Positions 33,806-40,170 of a stretch of DNA of 41,313 nucleotides are shown piece after piece. Source of the DNA: a virus; the IMG/VR virus record IMGVR_UViG_3300043773_000274, positions 1-41,313 of that record, one strand, 5' to 3'. The notes under the pieces are model-generated. The model was given only the letters and a program-made list of their open reading frames with translations, did not search any database and was not told the origin of the DNA. Within the stretch, counting starts at the first letter, position 1; every line of letters starts with the position of its first letter. The translations under genes were made by a program, and so were the position numbers.

Positions 33806-33867
33806 TTATCCACAATTCACTGAACAACCTTGAGTTATCCACAACCATCTGTGGATACTGTGGATAG
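33806..33867. other. cluster of four DnaA-box-like sites, putative replication origin
   Basis: TTATCCACA occurs exactly at 33806-33814 and 33835-33843 on the plus strand. Two near-exact copies on the opposite strand, GTATCCACA (33850-33858) and CTATCCACA (33859-33867), follow. Four sites in 62 bp in a non-coding divergent region fit a host-DnaA-dependent origin or a DnaA-titrating site. Confidence 0.6.
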
Positions 33868-33908
33868 ATTTCCTACTACTTATGCATTGCACAACCCCAT
33901 ACAAGCTC

Positions 33909-33922
33909 ACCGTTTAAACGGT
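33909..33922. repeat. 14-bp palindrome ACCGTTTAAACGGT
   Basis: This is a GTTTAAAC copy extended by three symmetrical base pairs on each side, between the DnaA boxes and the direct repeats. It is the longest perfect symmetry of any copy I found. Confidence 0.6.
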
Positions 33923-34073
33923 TGATACCAACCCAGCCTGTACTGCTTCCAACGCCTTGTAGACCATGTTGCCCAGAGTCTCCGGCTATCTATATAGAGC
34001 ACTGATCTCAGCACCAGTATCACCCCGTCCAGAGCACTGATAGCATCAGGCTATCGACTTCCGGTTCTTGATA

Positions 34074-34087
34074 AAAACAATTGTTTT
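34074..34087. promoter_or_regulatory. 14-bp palindrome AAAACAATTGTTTT, operator candidate
   Basis: A perfect inverted repeat ends inside the -35 box (34086-34091) of the early promoter, the usual place for a repressor site. The half CAATTGTTT also occurs next to the promoter at 25.1 kb. Confidence 0.45.
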
Positions 34088-34115
34088 GACACTGTTTAAA
34101 TGCTACTGATATTAT
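34086..34115 (+). promoter_or_regulatory. strong early sigma70 promoter
   Basis: TTGACA (34086-34091, consensus) is followed by 18 bp and TATTAT (34110-34115), with TG one base before the -10. RNA would begin near 34122. It is the only consensus -35 seen and points toward the early operon. GTTTAAAT, one base from the dispersed motif, lies in the spacer at 34094-34101. Confidence 0.75.
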
Positions 34116-34121
34116 TCTCCC

Positions 34122-34382
34122 CAGTGCAAGTGATTGCACCGCTGATCTCAGCAAGCCAAGACTCCGGTCTGACGCTACCTGCCACACGGTTTAGATGTGG
34201 ACAGTGAATGGCTCACTATAAAGTCGGTCTGAGGCGATACCCGCAAGGGAGCAAGTCAGACAGGGGTTCCGCCCTGTACCTGTCCACTGTGACGGTAGAT
34301 AAAACATCTCACATTAGATGCAACCGTGATGCCTTCTCTGAGGGCATTGCAGTGCCATCTTGCACTTCATTGGAAAGACACC
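34122..34382 (+). ncRNA. structured 5' leader of the early operon with cloverleaf-like element
   Basis: The 260-nt leader has no convincing gene. At the expected 5' end GTGCAA-GTGA-TTGCAC (34124-34139) makes a hairpin with a GNRA-type loop, and AGAC-TCCG-GTCT near 34160 makes one with a UNCG-type loop. From 34197 to 34287 a closing stem GTGGAC/GTCCAC (possibly two pairs longer) encloses three arms: AGTGA-ATGGC-TCACT (34203-34217), GTCTGA/TCAGAC (34227-34261) with an inner CCC-GCAA-GGG, and CAGGG-GTTCCG-CCCTG (34261-34276). It looks like a cloverleaf but lacks a canonical anticodon arm and T-loop. It may be a stabiliser, a regulatory leader or a processed small RNA. Confidence 0.5.
34329..34382 (+). 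promoter_or_regulatory. twin-hairpin leader element, copy 1
   Basis: A 7-bp hairpin (34329-34347, ATGCCTT / AGGGCAT with one G-T pair) is followed 3 nt later by AGTGC-CATCTT-GCACT (34351-34366), then TTGGAAA and the ATG at 34383. The order and spacing are repeated in front of the next gene. Confidence 0.55.
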
Positions 34383-34607
34383 ATGACCAAGACTCAAGTC
34401 AACAAAGCATTCGCCGCCCTGCAAGCTATCGGCGCTCCTGTGATCAACCGGCCTGATTGGTTTGTGATCAGCGCAGAAGACAACCACGACAAGGTCTGGG
34501 CTGTTGGCCCTGACTTCATGCACCCTGAGATCGAGGCCATCCTGACCGCCAATGGCCTTGACTACTGCTGGCATGACGCTGGTACAGCAGTGATCCACGC
34601 CGCCTGA
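34383..34607 (+). CDS. small early protein of unknown function
   Basis: The 74-residue protein starts MTKTQVNKAFAALQAIGAPV at the ATG preceded by GGAAAG and the twin-hairpin leader; a longer frame upstream lies in the structured leader and is not used. It has an N-terminal helix, then WFVISAEDNHDKVWAVGPDF and a C-terminal region with DYCWHDAGTAVIHAA. No known family was recognised. It is the first gene after the strong early promoter, so high early expression is expected. Confidence 0.65.
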   Translation: MTKTQVNKAFAALQAIGAPVINRPDWFVISAEDNHDKVWAVGPDFMHPEIEAILTANGLDYCWHDAGTAVIHAA

Positions 34608-34619
34608 CATTTCAGCCTG

Positions 34620-34668
34620 ATGCCCTTTGGGCATTGGAGTGCAATGTCGCACAACTTGGAGAACAACC
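34620..34668 (+). promoter_or_regulatory. twin-hairpin leader element, copy 2
   Basis: ATGCCC-TTT-GGGCAT (34620-34634) is followed by GTGC-AATGTC-GCAC (34639-34652), then TTGGAGA and the ATG at 34669. Stem order, loop length of the second hairpin (6 nt) and the closing TTGGA ribosome site match copy 1, while loop sequences differ. Confidence 0.55.
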
Positions 34669-34731
34669 ATGTTTCACATTCCCGCTCACCTCAATACCCA
34701 AACCCCTCCCGCTCAATTCAACCCAAAGTAA
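34669..34731 (+). CDS. 20-residue micro-ORF
   Basis: ATG at 34669 opens a 20-codon frame (MFHIPAHLNTQTPPAQFNPK, TAA at 34729-34731). It has one of the best ribosome sites in the region, GGAGA with 7-nt spacing, and sits behind the second twin-hairpin leader. The next gene starts 9 bp later. It may be a leader peptide coupling translation, or a short regulator. The peptide is Pro-rich and has no membrane segment. Confidence 0.5.
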   Translation: MFHIPAHLNTQTPPAQFNPK

Positions 34732-34740
34732 GGACGCACC

Positions 34741-35037
34741 ATGACTACTCGACTCACCTCCCCTCTCGCCTCCCACGTTTCATACACAAAGGAAATCCTT
34801 GCCGCCGCCCACAGGGCGTTTGCCAAGAACCCCTCTGCCACTCACTGGGACGTGCTGACCCGCGCCGCCATGACCTACCAGCAGATCGAATGGGCCAGCC
34901 GCACCCATACGATTGACCGCGAAAAGCTGGCCTTTGATATCGACTCCAACCCTATCGGCGAATGGCAGAACGTGATCTGCCGCGCCACGCTGGGCGTTGG
35001 GGTGCGTACCGCTCTGCGCGACTCTGCAATTATTTAA
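34741..35037 (+). CDS. small early helical protein
   Basis: The 98-residue protein (MTTRLTSPLASHVSYTKEILAAAHRAFAKNPSATHWDVLTRAAM…) is helical with a charged middle and ends GVGVRTALRDSAII. It begins 9 bp after the micro-ORF stop, with AAGGACG before the ATG. No known family was recognised. It is co-transcribed with the early genes. Confidence 0.6.
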   Translation: MTTRLTSPLASHVSYTKEILAAAHRAFAKNPSATHWDVLTRAAMTYQQIEWASRTHTIDREKLAFDIDSNPIGEWQNVICRATLGVGVRTALRDSAII

Positions 35038-35050
35038 CTGGAGACCAACC

Positions 35051-35296
35051 ATGAACCATCAAGACCGCACCGCCTACGCTCAGGCGTTTAAACGCAAGGC
35101 CAGCACCTATGACATGGGCACGTGCCGCCGCGCCATTGCTGACATTGACGCAACCCTGCTGATCCATGAATGCCGACAGACTGCCAATGAACCCAGCGAC
35201 TACGTCACCCGCCTATGGCTGGAGCGTGACGCCATGCTGGATCGTCAGTCTGACATCTGCCGCCAAATTGTTCGTGAACTTGAATCTGAGGAATGA
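35051..35296 (+). CDS. small early helical protein
   Basis: The 81-residue protein starts at the ATG at 35051-35053, preceded by CTGGAGACC. It is helical and charged (MNHQDRTAYAQAFKRKASTYDMGTCRRAIADIDATLLIHECRQ…), with one GTTTAAAC (35086) coding Phe-Lys in QAFKRK. A longer upstream frame lies in the previous gene and was not used. Function unknown. Confidence 0.6.
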   Translation: MNHQDRTAYAQAFKRKASTYDMGTCRRAIADIDATLLIHECRQTANEPSDYVTRLWLERDAMLDRQSDICRQIVRELESEE

Positions 35297-35298
35297 CC

Positions 35299-35442
35299 AT
35301 GTACGCAATTCTGACAACCATCGTAGCCGTGCTGACTATCTGCATGACCCTGCCCCTCGTTGACGGGGGCTGGCTCTTCATTGCTGGCCTCATCTGGGGC
35401 AGTGCCATGCTGGGCGGAGTCATCGCAACTGCTATCAAATAA
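35299..35442 (+). CDS. 47-residue membrane protein
   Basis: An ATG 2 nt after the previous stop opens 47 codons with two likely membrane segments: residues 2-20 (YAILTTIVAVLTICMTLPL) and 24-45 (WLFIAGLIWGSAMLGGVIATAI). GAGGAA in the end of the previous gene gives a ribosome site. It could act at the host membrane early in infection, for example in exclusion or as a small hole-former; no family was recognised. Confidence 0.6.
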   Translation: MYAILTTIVAVLTICMTLPLVDGGWLFIAGLIWGSAMLGGVIATAIK

Positions 35443-35464
35443 AAAAGACTAGCCCTTTTAAACA

Positions 35465-35473
35465 TGCTACAAT
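35465..35473 (+). promoter_or_regulatory. possible extended -10 promoter before the SprT-like gene
   Basis: TG-C-TACAAT (35465-35473) is an extended -10 and follows TTTTAAAC (35457-35464), one base from the dispersed motif. There is no good -35. The SprT-like ATG is 22 bp downstream. Confidence 0.35.
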
Positions 35474-35494
35474 TACCATCAAGGAGAAAATGAA

Positions 35495-36073
35495 ATGACT
35501 ACAACCAACCGTGAAGACTGGCTGAACGCCGCCGTCTCTGAATTACGCCCCTTCTTCGGGGCAGTGGGCAAGCCCCTGCCAGCGAACGTACGTGTCACGT
35601 GCGGCTTCCCATCGAACGCCAAGCGCTCCGGTGCAATAGGTGAATGCTGGGCTGACACCGCCAGCGCAGACAAGACTTTCGAGGTTTTGATCAGCCCCGT
35701 GCTGGATGACCCAACAAAGGTGTTTGAAGTGCTGGTGCATGAGTTGTGCCATGCCACTGCTGGCGCTATGAATCACGGGGTCAACTTCCAAAAGGTAGGC
35801 AACCTGATGCACCTTGCCCCATCCCCTACCAAGGCTGGCTGGAAAGCCACGGGTAAGGCCGCAACCTTCGATTCGGTTTACGGCGAGATCATCAAGTCGC
35901 TTGATGCGTACCCCCATGCCGCCCTGTCGATGACTACCAAAAAGACTCAGGGCACTCGCATGCTGAAAGCGGTCTGCCCCTCTTGCGGGTACACCGTCAG
36001 GCTTACCAGCAAATGGGCCGCTCTTGGCCTCCCGTCCTGCCCACAGGACTCTGACATCCTTAACCTTGTTTAA
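35495..36073 (+). CDS. SprT-like zinc metalloprotease
   Basis: The 192-residue protein has the SprT zinc motif HELCH at residues 82-86 in VLVHELCHATAGAMNHGVNF, with a third histidine at the NHG position. A C-terminal ribbon has C161-x2-C164 (CPSCGY) and C182. SprT/Spartan proteases cut DNA-bound proteins in other organisms. The start has an AAGGAGAAAATGAA site. It stops with GTT TAA inside GTTTAAAC (36068). It precedes the AAA+ gene by 12 bp and may clear proteins from phage DNA or serve in the neighbouring module. Confidence 0.8.
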   Translation: MTTTNREDWLNAAVSELRPFFGAVGKPLPANVRVTCGFPSNAKRSGAIGECWADTASADKTFEVLISPVLDDPTKVFEVLVHELCHATAGAMNHGVNFQKVGNLMHLAPSPTKAGWKATGKAATFDSVYGEIIKSLDAYPHAALSMTTKKTQGTRMLKAVCPSCGYTVRLTSKWAALGLPSCPQDSDILNLV

Positions 36074-36085
36074 ACGGAGCACCTT

Positions 36086-37564
36086 ATGACTGACGCACAA
36101 ATCAAATTGAGAATTCTTGCCCTGCCCTTCGCTGTTGTGATGGCGGCGTATGCGGTGAGGAACACCACTGTGTTGCAAGGTACGGATTCGGAAATCAAGA
36201 GCCAAGCCGCCGATTTTCTGGTGGGTATGGTGCGTGACGGGTCTATTGATCTGAACGCCATTCGGGGCACTTCCCCAGCGCCTGTGATCAGCAACGTGTC
36301 CACAGGCTCAACCGCCGTGCTGGACAGTGTCGTGAGAGGCCAGAGCGCTGACCGCGCCGTGTTGGATGCGGTACGGGTTGTGGCAGATCGTGCCGCCAGT
36401 GATGCGCTGAAAGGGCTTAACAGCCACAACACGCTGACCCAGACCGTCTCCCGCGCCTTGGCGGCGCTGGAGCAGGACATCGAGGCCAACCGCCAGAACA
36501 TTGACCGCCTCGCAGTTTCCACGGTTGATGACCGTAAGGTTGCCGCTGAGGTTGCTCTGGCCATCGACAAGGCGTTTGCCCCGTTTAAACAGTCAGTGAT
36601 TGATGCTGGCGCTGAGGCGGTGATTGCCAACGGCGTGAGCGCCAAGGTGATTGGGTCTGAGACCGCCCTCAACGTGTTTGGCGTGGACGTCAAGGATGCC
36701 AAGGGCCAGCCCCTGATGGTTGACATCTGGGATGCCGTGGACGCACCAACCATTGACCCCAACTTCGTTTGGACTGAGGGCATCATCAAGCACCTGTTGC
36801 TTTCCCAAAACACGGGCGAAAACCTGTGGTTTGGCGGTGAAAAAGGGACTGGAAAGAGCGAGACCGCCCGTCAGTTTGCCGCCAAAACAGGCCGCGCCTA
36901 CACCCGCATCAACTTCCACAAGTACACCACGACAGAGGACTACGTGGGTTGCACGGGTCTGGAGAACAGCGCCACGGTGTTCAAAATGGGTGCGTTCATG
37001 ACTGGCTTTGTCTCGCCCTCGACTGTGGTTTTGCTGGACGAGGTCAGCAACTGCGATGCTGGCGAACTGGCTACCCTGAACGGGTTTCTGGAGCCTAACT
37101 CTGCCGTGAGTTTTGGTGGTCAGGTTCGCCGCCGTGCGGCTGGGGTGCTGGTGTTCGCCGCTGACAACACCCTGACAAACGGCGACCAGTCTGGACGCTA
37201 CGCTGGCACAAGGCAGATGAACTCCTCTCTGGCTGACCGCTTTTCACGGGTCATTCGCTTTGAGTACCTGTCCAAGGCTGACGAGGTGACTGCGCTGGTG
37301 AGGCATACCCAATGCAATGAACTGCTGGCTGGGCACGTTGTGGATGCCATCAATGCCGCCCGTGCCAAGGTTGAGACCGGAGACGTTATCGATGCCCCGT
37401 CCATCCGCTCTGCCATTGCTTTTATCCGCGCACTGAACGTGCTGTCTGTTGACGAGGCTTGGGCCTCAGCAGTTACCGCCCGTCAGCCTAGCGAAAGTGC
37501 CGCCGCTCTTGACGCAATCAAAGCGGCTTACCTCAACCCTGCTCAAATTGAGAAATGGATTTAA
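36086..37564 (+). CDS. MoxR/CobS-like AAA+ ATPase
   Basis: The 492-residue protein has an N-terminal helical region of about 220 residues, then an AAA+ domain. Walker A is GEKGTGKS (251-258) and Walker B VVLLDE with D318-E319. YTRINFHKYTTTEDYVG follows Walker A, and VLVFAADNTLTNGDQSGRYAG with MNSSLADRFSRVIRFEYL provides sensor/arginine-finger regions, as in MoxR/CobS ATPases. Those ATPases remodel targets with a VWA partner, here encoded two genes downstream. GTTTAAAC at 36583 encodes Phe-Lys. Confidence 0.85.
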   Translation: MTDAQIKLRILALPFAVVMAAYAVRNTTVLQGTDSEIKSQAADFLVGMVRDGSIDLNAIRGTSPAPVISNVSTGSTAVLDSVVRGQSADRAVLDAVRVVADRAASDALKGLNSHNTLTQTVSRALAALEQDIEANRQNIDRLAVSTVDDRKVAAEVALAIDKAFAPFKQSVIDAGAEAVIANGVSAKVIGSETALNVFGVDVKDAKGQPLMVDIWDAVDAPTIDPNFVWTEGIIKHLLLSQNTGENLWFGGEKGTGKSETARQFAAKTGRAYTRINFHKYTTTEDYVGCTGLENSATVFKMGAFMTGFVSPSTVVLLDEVSNCDAGELATLNGFLEPNSAVSFGGQVRRRAAGVLVFAADNTLTNGDQSGRYAGTRQMNSSLADRFSRVIRFEYLSKADEVTALVRHTQCNELLAGHVVDAINAARAKVETGDVIDAPSIRSAIAFIRALNVLSVDEAWASAVTARQPSESAAALDAIKAAYLNPAQIEKWI

Positions 37565-37566
37565 TC

Positions 37567-38475
37567 ATGCGTAAATATTTTGGCTGGGAATTCAAACCCG
37601 CACTGACTACCGCCATCCACAAGATGGCCTCTGACCTTTCGATTCGGAGCGTAAATGTCCAATTCAAAGAATGGATCCCTACGGCGGCTATCAACCGCAA
37701 CGGGCAGATCTACATCACCAACATCAAGGATGATGCGGTGATGAGCCAGCTTGAGTTGCAAAAATTCACAGGCTTTGGTCTGCATGAGTTACTGCACCGC
37801 AAGTTTACTGACTTCGACCAGATCGACACAAGCAAGTCACCCTACCTGATTGGTCTGCACAATGCGATTGAGGATGCCTACATCGAGAACCGCGCAGTGC
37901 GTCAGGCACTGACCGGAAACGCGCAGGGTCTGCTGGGTCTGCTGATCGACACAATGGCGAATCAAGCCCTTGTCGAGGTCAAGGATTGGTCTGACCCTAA
38001 GCAGTACCCGTTCGCCCTCGCGGTGTATGCGCGTAAGCATGGTCAAGTGCGCGTACCACTGGCAAAGGGTCTGCGTCCAATCTTTGACGAGGCTTGCTCC
38101 CGTCTTGAACAGGCGAACGGGACTGCTGACACGTGGAAGATTGCTGAGTGGGTCTACAAGCAACTGATGACCCCGACCCCGCCAGAGCCGCCCGTTGGCC
38201 CAACAGAGCCGCCGGATGGCCCTACAGAGCCTCCAGACGGCCCTACAGAGCCTTCAAATGACGAGGGTGAGGGTGACCCACAGGACGAGGCTGACGAGGG
38301 CACTGGCGAGGCCAAGACTCCGCGCCGCGCCAACGGTAAGGACGTGAACCCCCGCTCCACTGAGCCTGACGTGGATCTGCCCCCAGAGTCAAAAAGCGGC
38401 GGCGCTACCTCTGATACCGACATTCGCAAAGAGGGCTACCACGTTGACACAAAGCGTTGGACTATTTCAATCTAA
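37567..38475 (+). CDS. HELLH metallopeptidase-like partner of MoxR/VWA, acidic tail
   Basis: The 302-residue protein (ATG at 37567, 2 bp after the ATPase stop) has HELLH at 73-77 in FGLHELLHRKF and N-A-I-E-D-A-Y-I-E at 99-107. That pair recurs in metallopeptidase-like and CobT-like proteins working with VWA domains, and E102 could be the third zinc ligand. The second half is a Pro/Glu/Asp-rich linker containing three 7-residue GPTEPP(D)-type repeats and a basic end. CobT-like proteins fuse such a linker to a VWA domain; here the VWA is a separate gene. Catalysis is unproven. Confidence 0.65.
   Translation: MRKYFGWEFKPALTTAIHKMASDLSIRSVNVQFKEWIPTAAINRNGQIYITNIKDDAVMSQLELQKFTGFGLHELLHRKFTDFDQIDTSKSPYLIGLHNAIEDAYIENRAVRQALTGNAQGLLGLLIDTMANQALVEVKDWSDPKQYPFALAVYARKHGQVRVPLAKGLRPIFDEACSRLEQANGTADTWKIAEWVYKQLMTPTPPEPPVGPTEPPDGPTEPPDGPTEPSNDEGEGDPQDEADEGTGEAKTPRRANGKDVNPRSTEPDVDLPPESKSGGATSDTDIRKEGYHVDTKRWTISI
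38197..38259 (+). repeat. three 21-bp tandem repeats in the HELLH gene
   Basis: Three direct units of 21 bp (38197-38217, 38218-38238, 38239-38259) encode GPTEPPD, GPTEPPD and GPTEPSN. The copies differ mainly at synonymous sites, except the third. They lie in the flexible linker, where length change would be tolerated. Confidence 0.8.
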
Positions 38476-38484
38476 GGAGACCCC

Positions 38485-39141
38485 ATGATCCCCGCAAAAT
38501 TACGCTACGAAATTCGCAAGATGTTTGAGAACAGCGGCACTGAGGAATTCAACATCAACCGCCGCACTGGTTCACTCAACATCAACGCCCTATCAAACAT
38601 CGGGCATAGTGACCGCCTGTTTAAACGCCGACATGAGGTGGCTGGTGTTGACTCAGCGGTGACCATTGTGCTGGACTGTTCGGGTTCGATGGAGCACTTT
38701 AGACGCATGCCCAATGCCGTCAACGTCTGCTACGCCCTGCTGACTGTGCTTGCCGCCTCTGGTGTAGCTACCAGCGTAGTTACGTTCAACCATGTGGTCA
38801 GCGTTCTAAAGCCTTGGTCAATGCCAGTGCCGCGCACCAAGGCGTTGCTTGAGTGCGTCTCGCCCAGTGGCAATACGAACGATTACGCCGCCCTTTCCTA
38901 CGCTCACGGCATGCTGTTACGCCGCCCAGAGGCGCGAAAGGTTTGCTTTGTCCTGACTGATGGCGAGGGTGACCCTGATGCTACCCGCGCACAGTGCCTG
39001 TCCGGTGCAAAGCTGGGCGTGACAACGATAGGGGTTGGCATTCTGGAGGGCGTGGGCCATGTGTATCCCAACGCTGTCTACGTCAACAAGGTTGAAGACC
39101 TTGGCACGGTGGCATTCAACAAACTAAAACTTGCGGCGTGA
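38485..39141 (+). CDS. VWA-domain protein with MIDAS motif
   Basis: The 218-residue protein has the metal-binding MIDAS DCSGSME at residues 64-70, preceded by the strand DSAVTIVL. A downstream CFVLTDGEGDPDATRA gives the TDGEG element, and GNTNDYAAL lies in the middle. These are hallmarks of von Willebrand A domains, which in the MoxR/CobS-CobT group bind the AAA+ ring. It starts 9 bp after the HELLH stop, with TAAGGAGA as ribosome site overlapping that stop. GTTTAAAC (38619) encodes RLFKRR. Target of the complex unknown. Confidence 0.85.
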   Translation: MIPAKLRYEIRKMFENSGTEEFNINRRTGSLNINALSNIGHSDRLFKRRHEVAGVDSAVTIVLDCSGSMEHFRRMPNAVNVCYALLTVLAASGVATSVVTFNHVVSVLKPWSMPVPRTKALLECVSPSGNTNDYAALSYAHGMLLRRPEARKVCFVLTDGEGDPDATRAQCLSGAKLGVTTIGVGILEGVGHVYPNAVYVNKVEDLGTVAFNKLKLAA

Positions 39142-39164
39142 GCCGCGCAACTAGGAGAAATGAA

Positions 39165-39416
39165 ATGAAAACACTGAACGAACTACGCGCCTTCTGCGAG
39201 GGCTACCGCTTTGGGCTTGTCAACGATCTGACCAATGAACTGGCTGGGCTTGACGATTGGATCGTTTGGGGAGACTACGACATCAACTTGTCGGGGTGCG
39301 AGGTCTCAGGCCACGCCAAAGAAGAAACCGATCTGCATGTGAACGCATACCCCGCCAACTGGGTGGACAACCTGCCCGAACCCATCCACAGTTTCACAAT
39401 AGGAGAAACAGCATGA
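39165..39416 (+). CDS. small early protein of unknown function
   Basis: The 83-residue protein begins MKTLNELRAFCEGYRFGLVND at 39165, with AGGAGAAATGAA just ahead; the longer frame upstream lies in the VWA gene. It has an N-terminal helix, then DDWIVWGDYDINLSGCEVSGHAK. No family was recognised. It overlaps the following ATG as ATGA, so translation is coupled. Confidence 0.6.
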   Translation: MKTLNELRAFCEGYRFGLVNDLTNELAGLDDWIVWGDYDINLSGCEVSGHAKEETDLHVNAYPANWVDNLPEPIHSFTIGETA

Positions 39417-39595
39417 AGACTTATCAAATTGAATTGAAACGCACCAGCTACATCAACGTCACCGTGGAGGCCAACAACGTGGAAGAGGCAGAGCAACTGG
39501 CATGGGATGAATTGCAATCGGACGGGTCTTACGAGTTGACCTATGCCGACTGGGAGATTGAGTCCATCGAACTAGATCAAGGAGATACAGAATGA
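39413..39595 (+). CDS. small beta-alpha early protein
   Basis: The 60-residue protein (MKTYQIELKRTSYINVTVEANNVEEAEQLAWDELQSDG…) has a strand-strand-helix pattern with a NVEEAEQLAWDEL helix. It is close to a short phage family that carries 'V.A....EAE..A' in the same place. It overlaps both neighbours by 4 bp. Function is not known. Confidence 0.6.
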   Translation: MKTYQIELKRTSYINVTVEANNVEEAEQLAWDELQSDGSYELTYADWEIESIELDQGDTE

Positions 39596-39780
39596 AAAAA
39601 GGCGACAACATTGTGGTCATCATTGATGGCAAGATCAGAGGCGCGGAAGTTATTGCGGTGCTGGCTGATGGCAGGATAGAAACATCCCTTAAGACGTATG
39701 ACGGGGATAACGCGAGAGTGGATCGTCACAAGGCGTTCACCGACTCCGAATGGGATCTGGTCAAAGGAGAATTTTTATGA
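39592..39780 (+). CDS. small beta-barrel-like early protein
   Basis: The 62-residue protein (MKKGDNIVVIIDGKIRGAEVIAVLADGRIETSL…) has short strands and turns like a small SH3-like barrel. It begins at an ATGA overlap and ends at another. Similar small barrels in phages bind nucleic acid or proteins; no specific function can be assigned. Confidence 0.55.
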   Translation: MKKGDNIVVIIDGKIRGAEVIAVLADGRIETSLKTYDGDNARVDRHKAFTDSEWDLVKGEFL

Positions 39781-40088
39781 AAACAACTGAACTGACAGGC
39801 ATAGCCCTTGATTGGGCGGTGGCGAAGTGTGCCGACCTTCCTTTTCCCATAGTTTATGACGAGGACGGGCGCAAAGTTTTAGTGTCCCCATCTACCAATT
39901 GGGCACAAGGTGGGCCGATTATTGAGCGGGAGATGATAGACCTCAAATGCTTGCCCACCAAGCAAGGCGGGTTTATTTGGCGTACGGCTTGTGCAGACGG
40001 CCCAACACCCCTTATCGCCGCAATGAGATGCTATGTGGCGAGCAAGTTGGGTGATGAGGTTGAGATACCGGAGGAATTAAATGTTTAA
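39777..40088 (+). CDS. ninX: NinX-like protein (DUF2591)
   Basis: The 103-residue protein matches the P22 NinX / DUF2591 pattern: TTELTGIALDWAVAKC at the N-terminus, SPSTNWAQGGPIIERE in the middle and GPTPLIAAMRCYVASKLGDEVEIP at the end. Function is unknown in P22, where it lies in the nin region; here it is also early. The start overlaps the previous stop as ATGA. The stop codon is the TAA of GTTTAAAC (40083), and the next ATG (40081) lies inside its end. Confidence 0.85.
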   Translation: MKTTELTGIALDWAVAKCADLPFPIVYDEDGRKVLVSPSTNWAQGGPIIEREMIDLKCLPTKQGGFIWRTACADGPTPLIAAMRCYVASKLGDEVEIPEELNV

Positions 40089-40170
40089 ACGAGAAGACCT
40101 GATCACCCGTGTTGTGTTCCTGCTTGCCATCATTGTGGTGGCGCTTGATCTTTTATATTGGAGACCATAG
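40081..40170 (+). CDS. 29-residue single-span membrane micro-protein
   Basis: ATG at 40081 gives MFKREDLITRVVFLLAIIVV and nine more residues, a basic start followed by one membrane segment (about residues 11-26). The ribosome site GGAGG lies in the end of the NinX-like gene, spaced 5-6 nt, and the stop is directly followed by the next gene's ATG. The start contains the GTTTAAAC copy, which at once encodes Phe-Lys here and the stop of the preceding gene. Confidence 0.6.
   Translation: MFKREDLITRVVFLLAIIVVALDLLYWRP

Larger units (their letters stand above)
33996..34153 (+). repeat. short direct repeats in the origin/leader region
   Basis: AGAGCACTGAT occurs at 33996-34006 and 34031-34041, 35 bp apart. 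CTGATCTCAGCA occurs at 34002-34013 and 34142-34153. GGCTATC also recurs near 33984 and 34049. They may be iteron-like protein sites or hairpin parts; no protein partner is known. Confidence 0.45.

Noticed and set aside
34197-34287. tRNA in the early leader
   Set aside because: The fold is cloverleaf-like, but the middle arm lacks a 7-nt anticodon loop and the last arm lacks a canonical TTC-type T-loop.
34208-34456. 82-residue frame through the structured leader
   Set aside because: It crosses the stable hairpins and overlaps the 34383 gene in another frame; no ribosome site.
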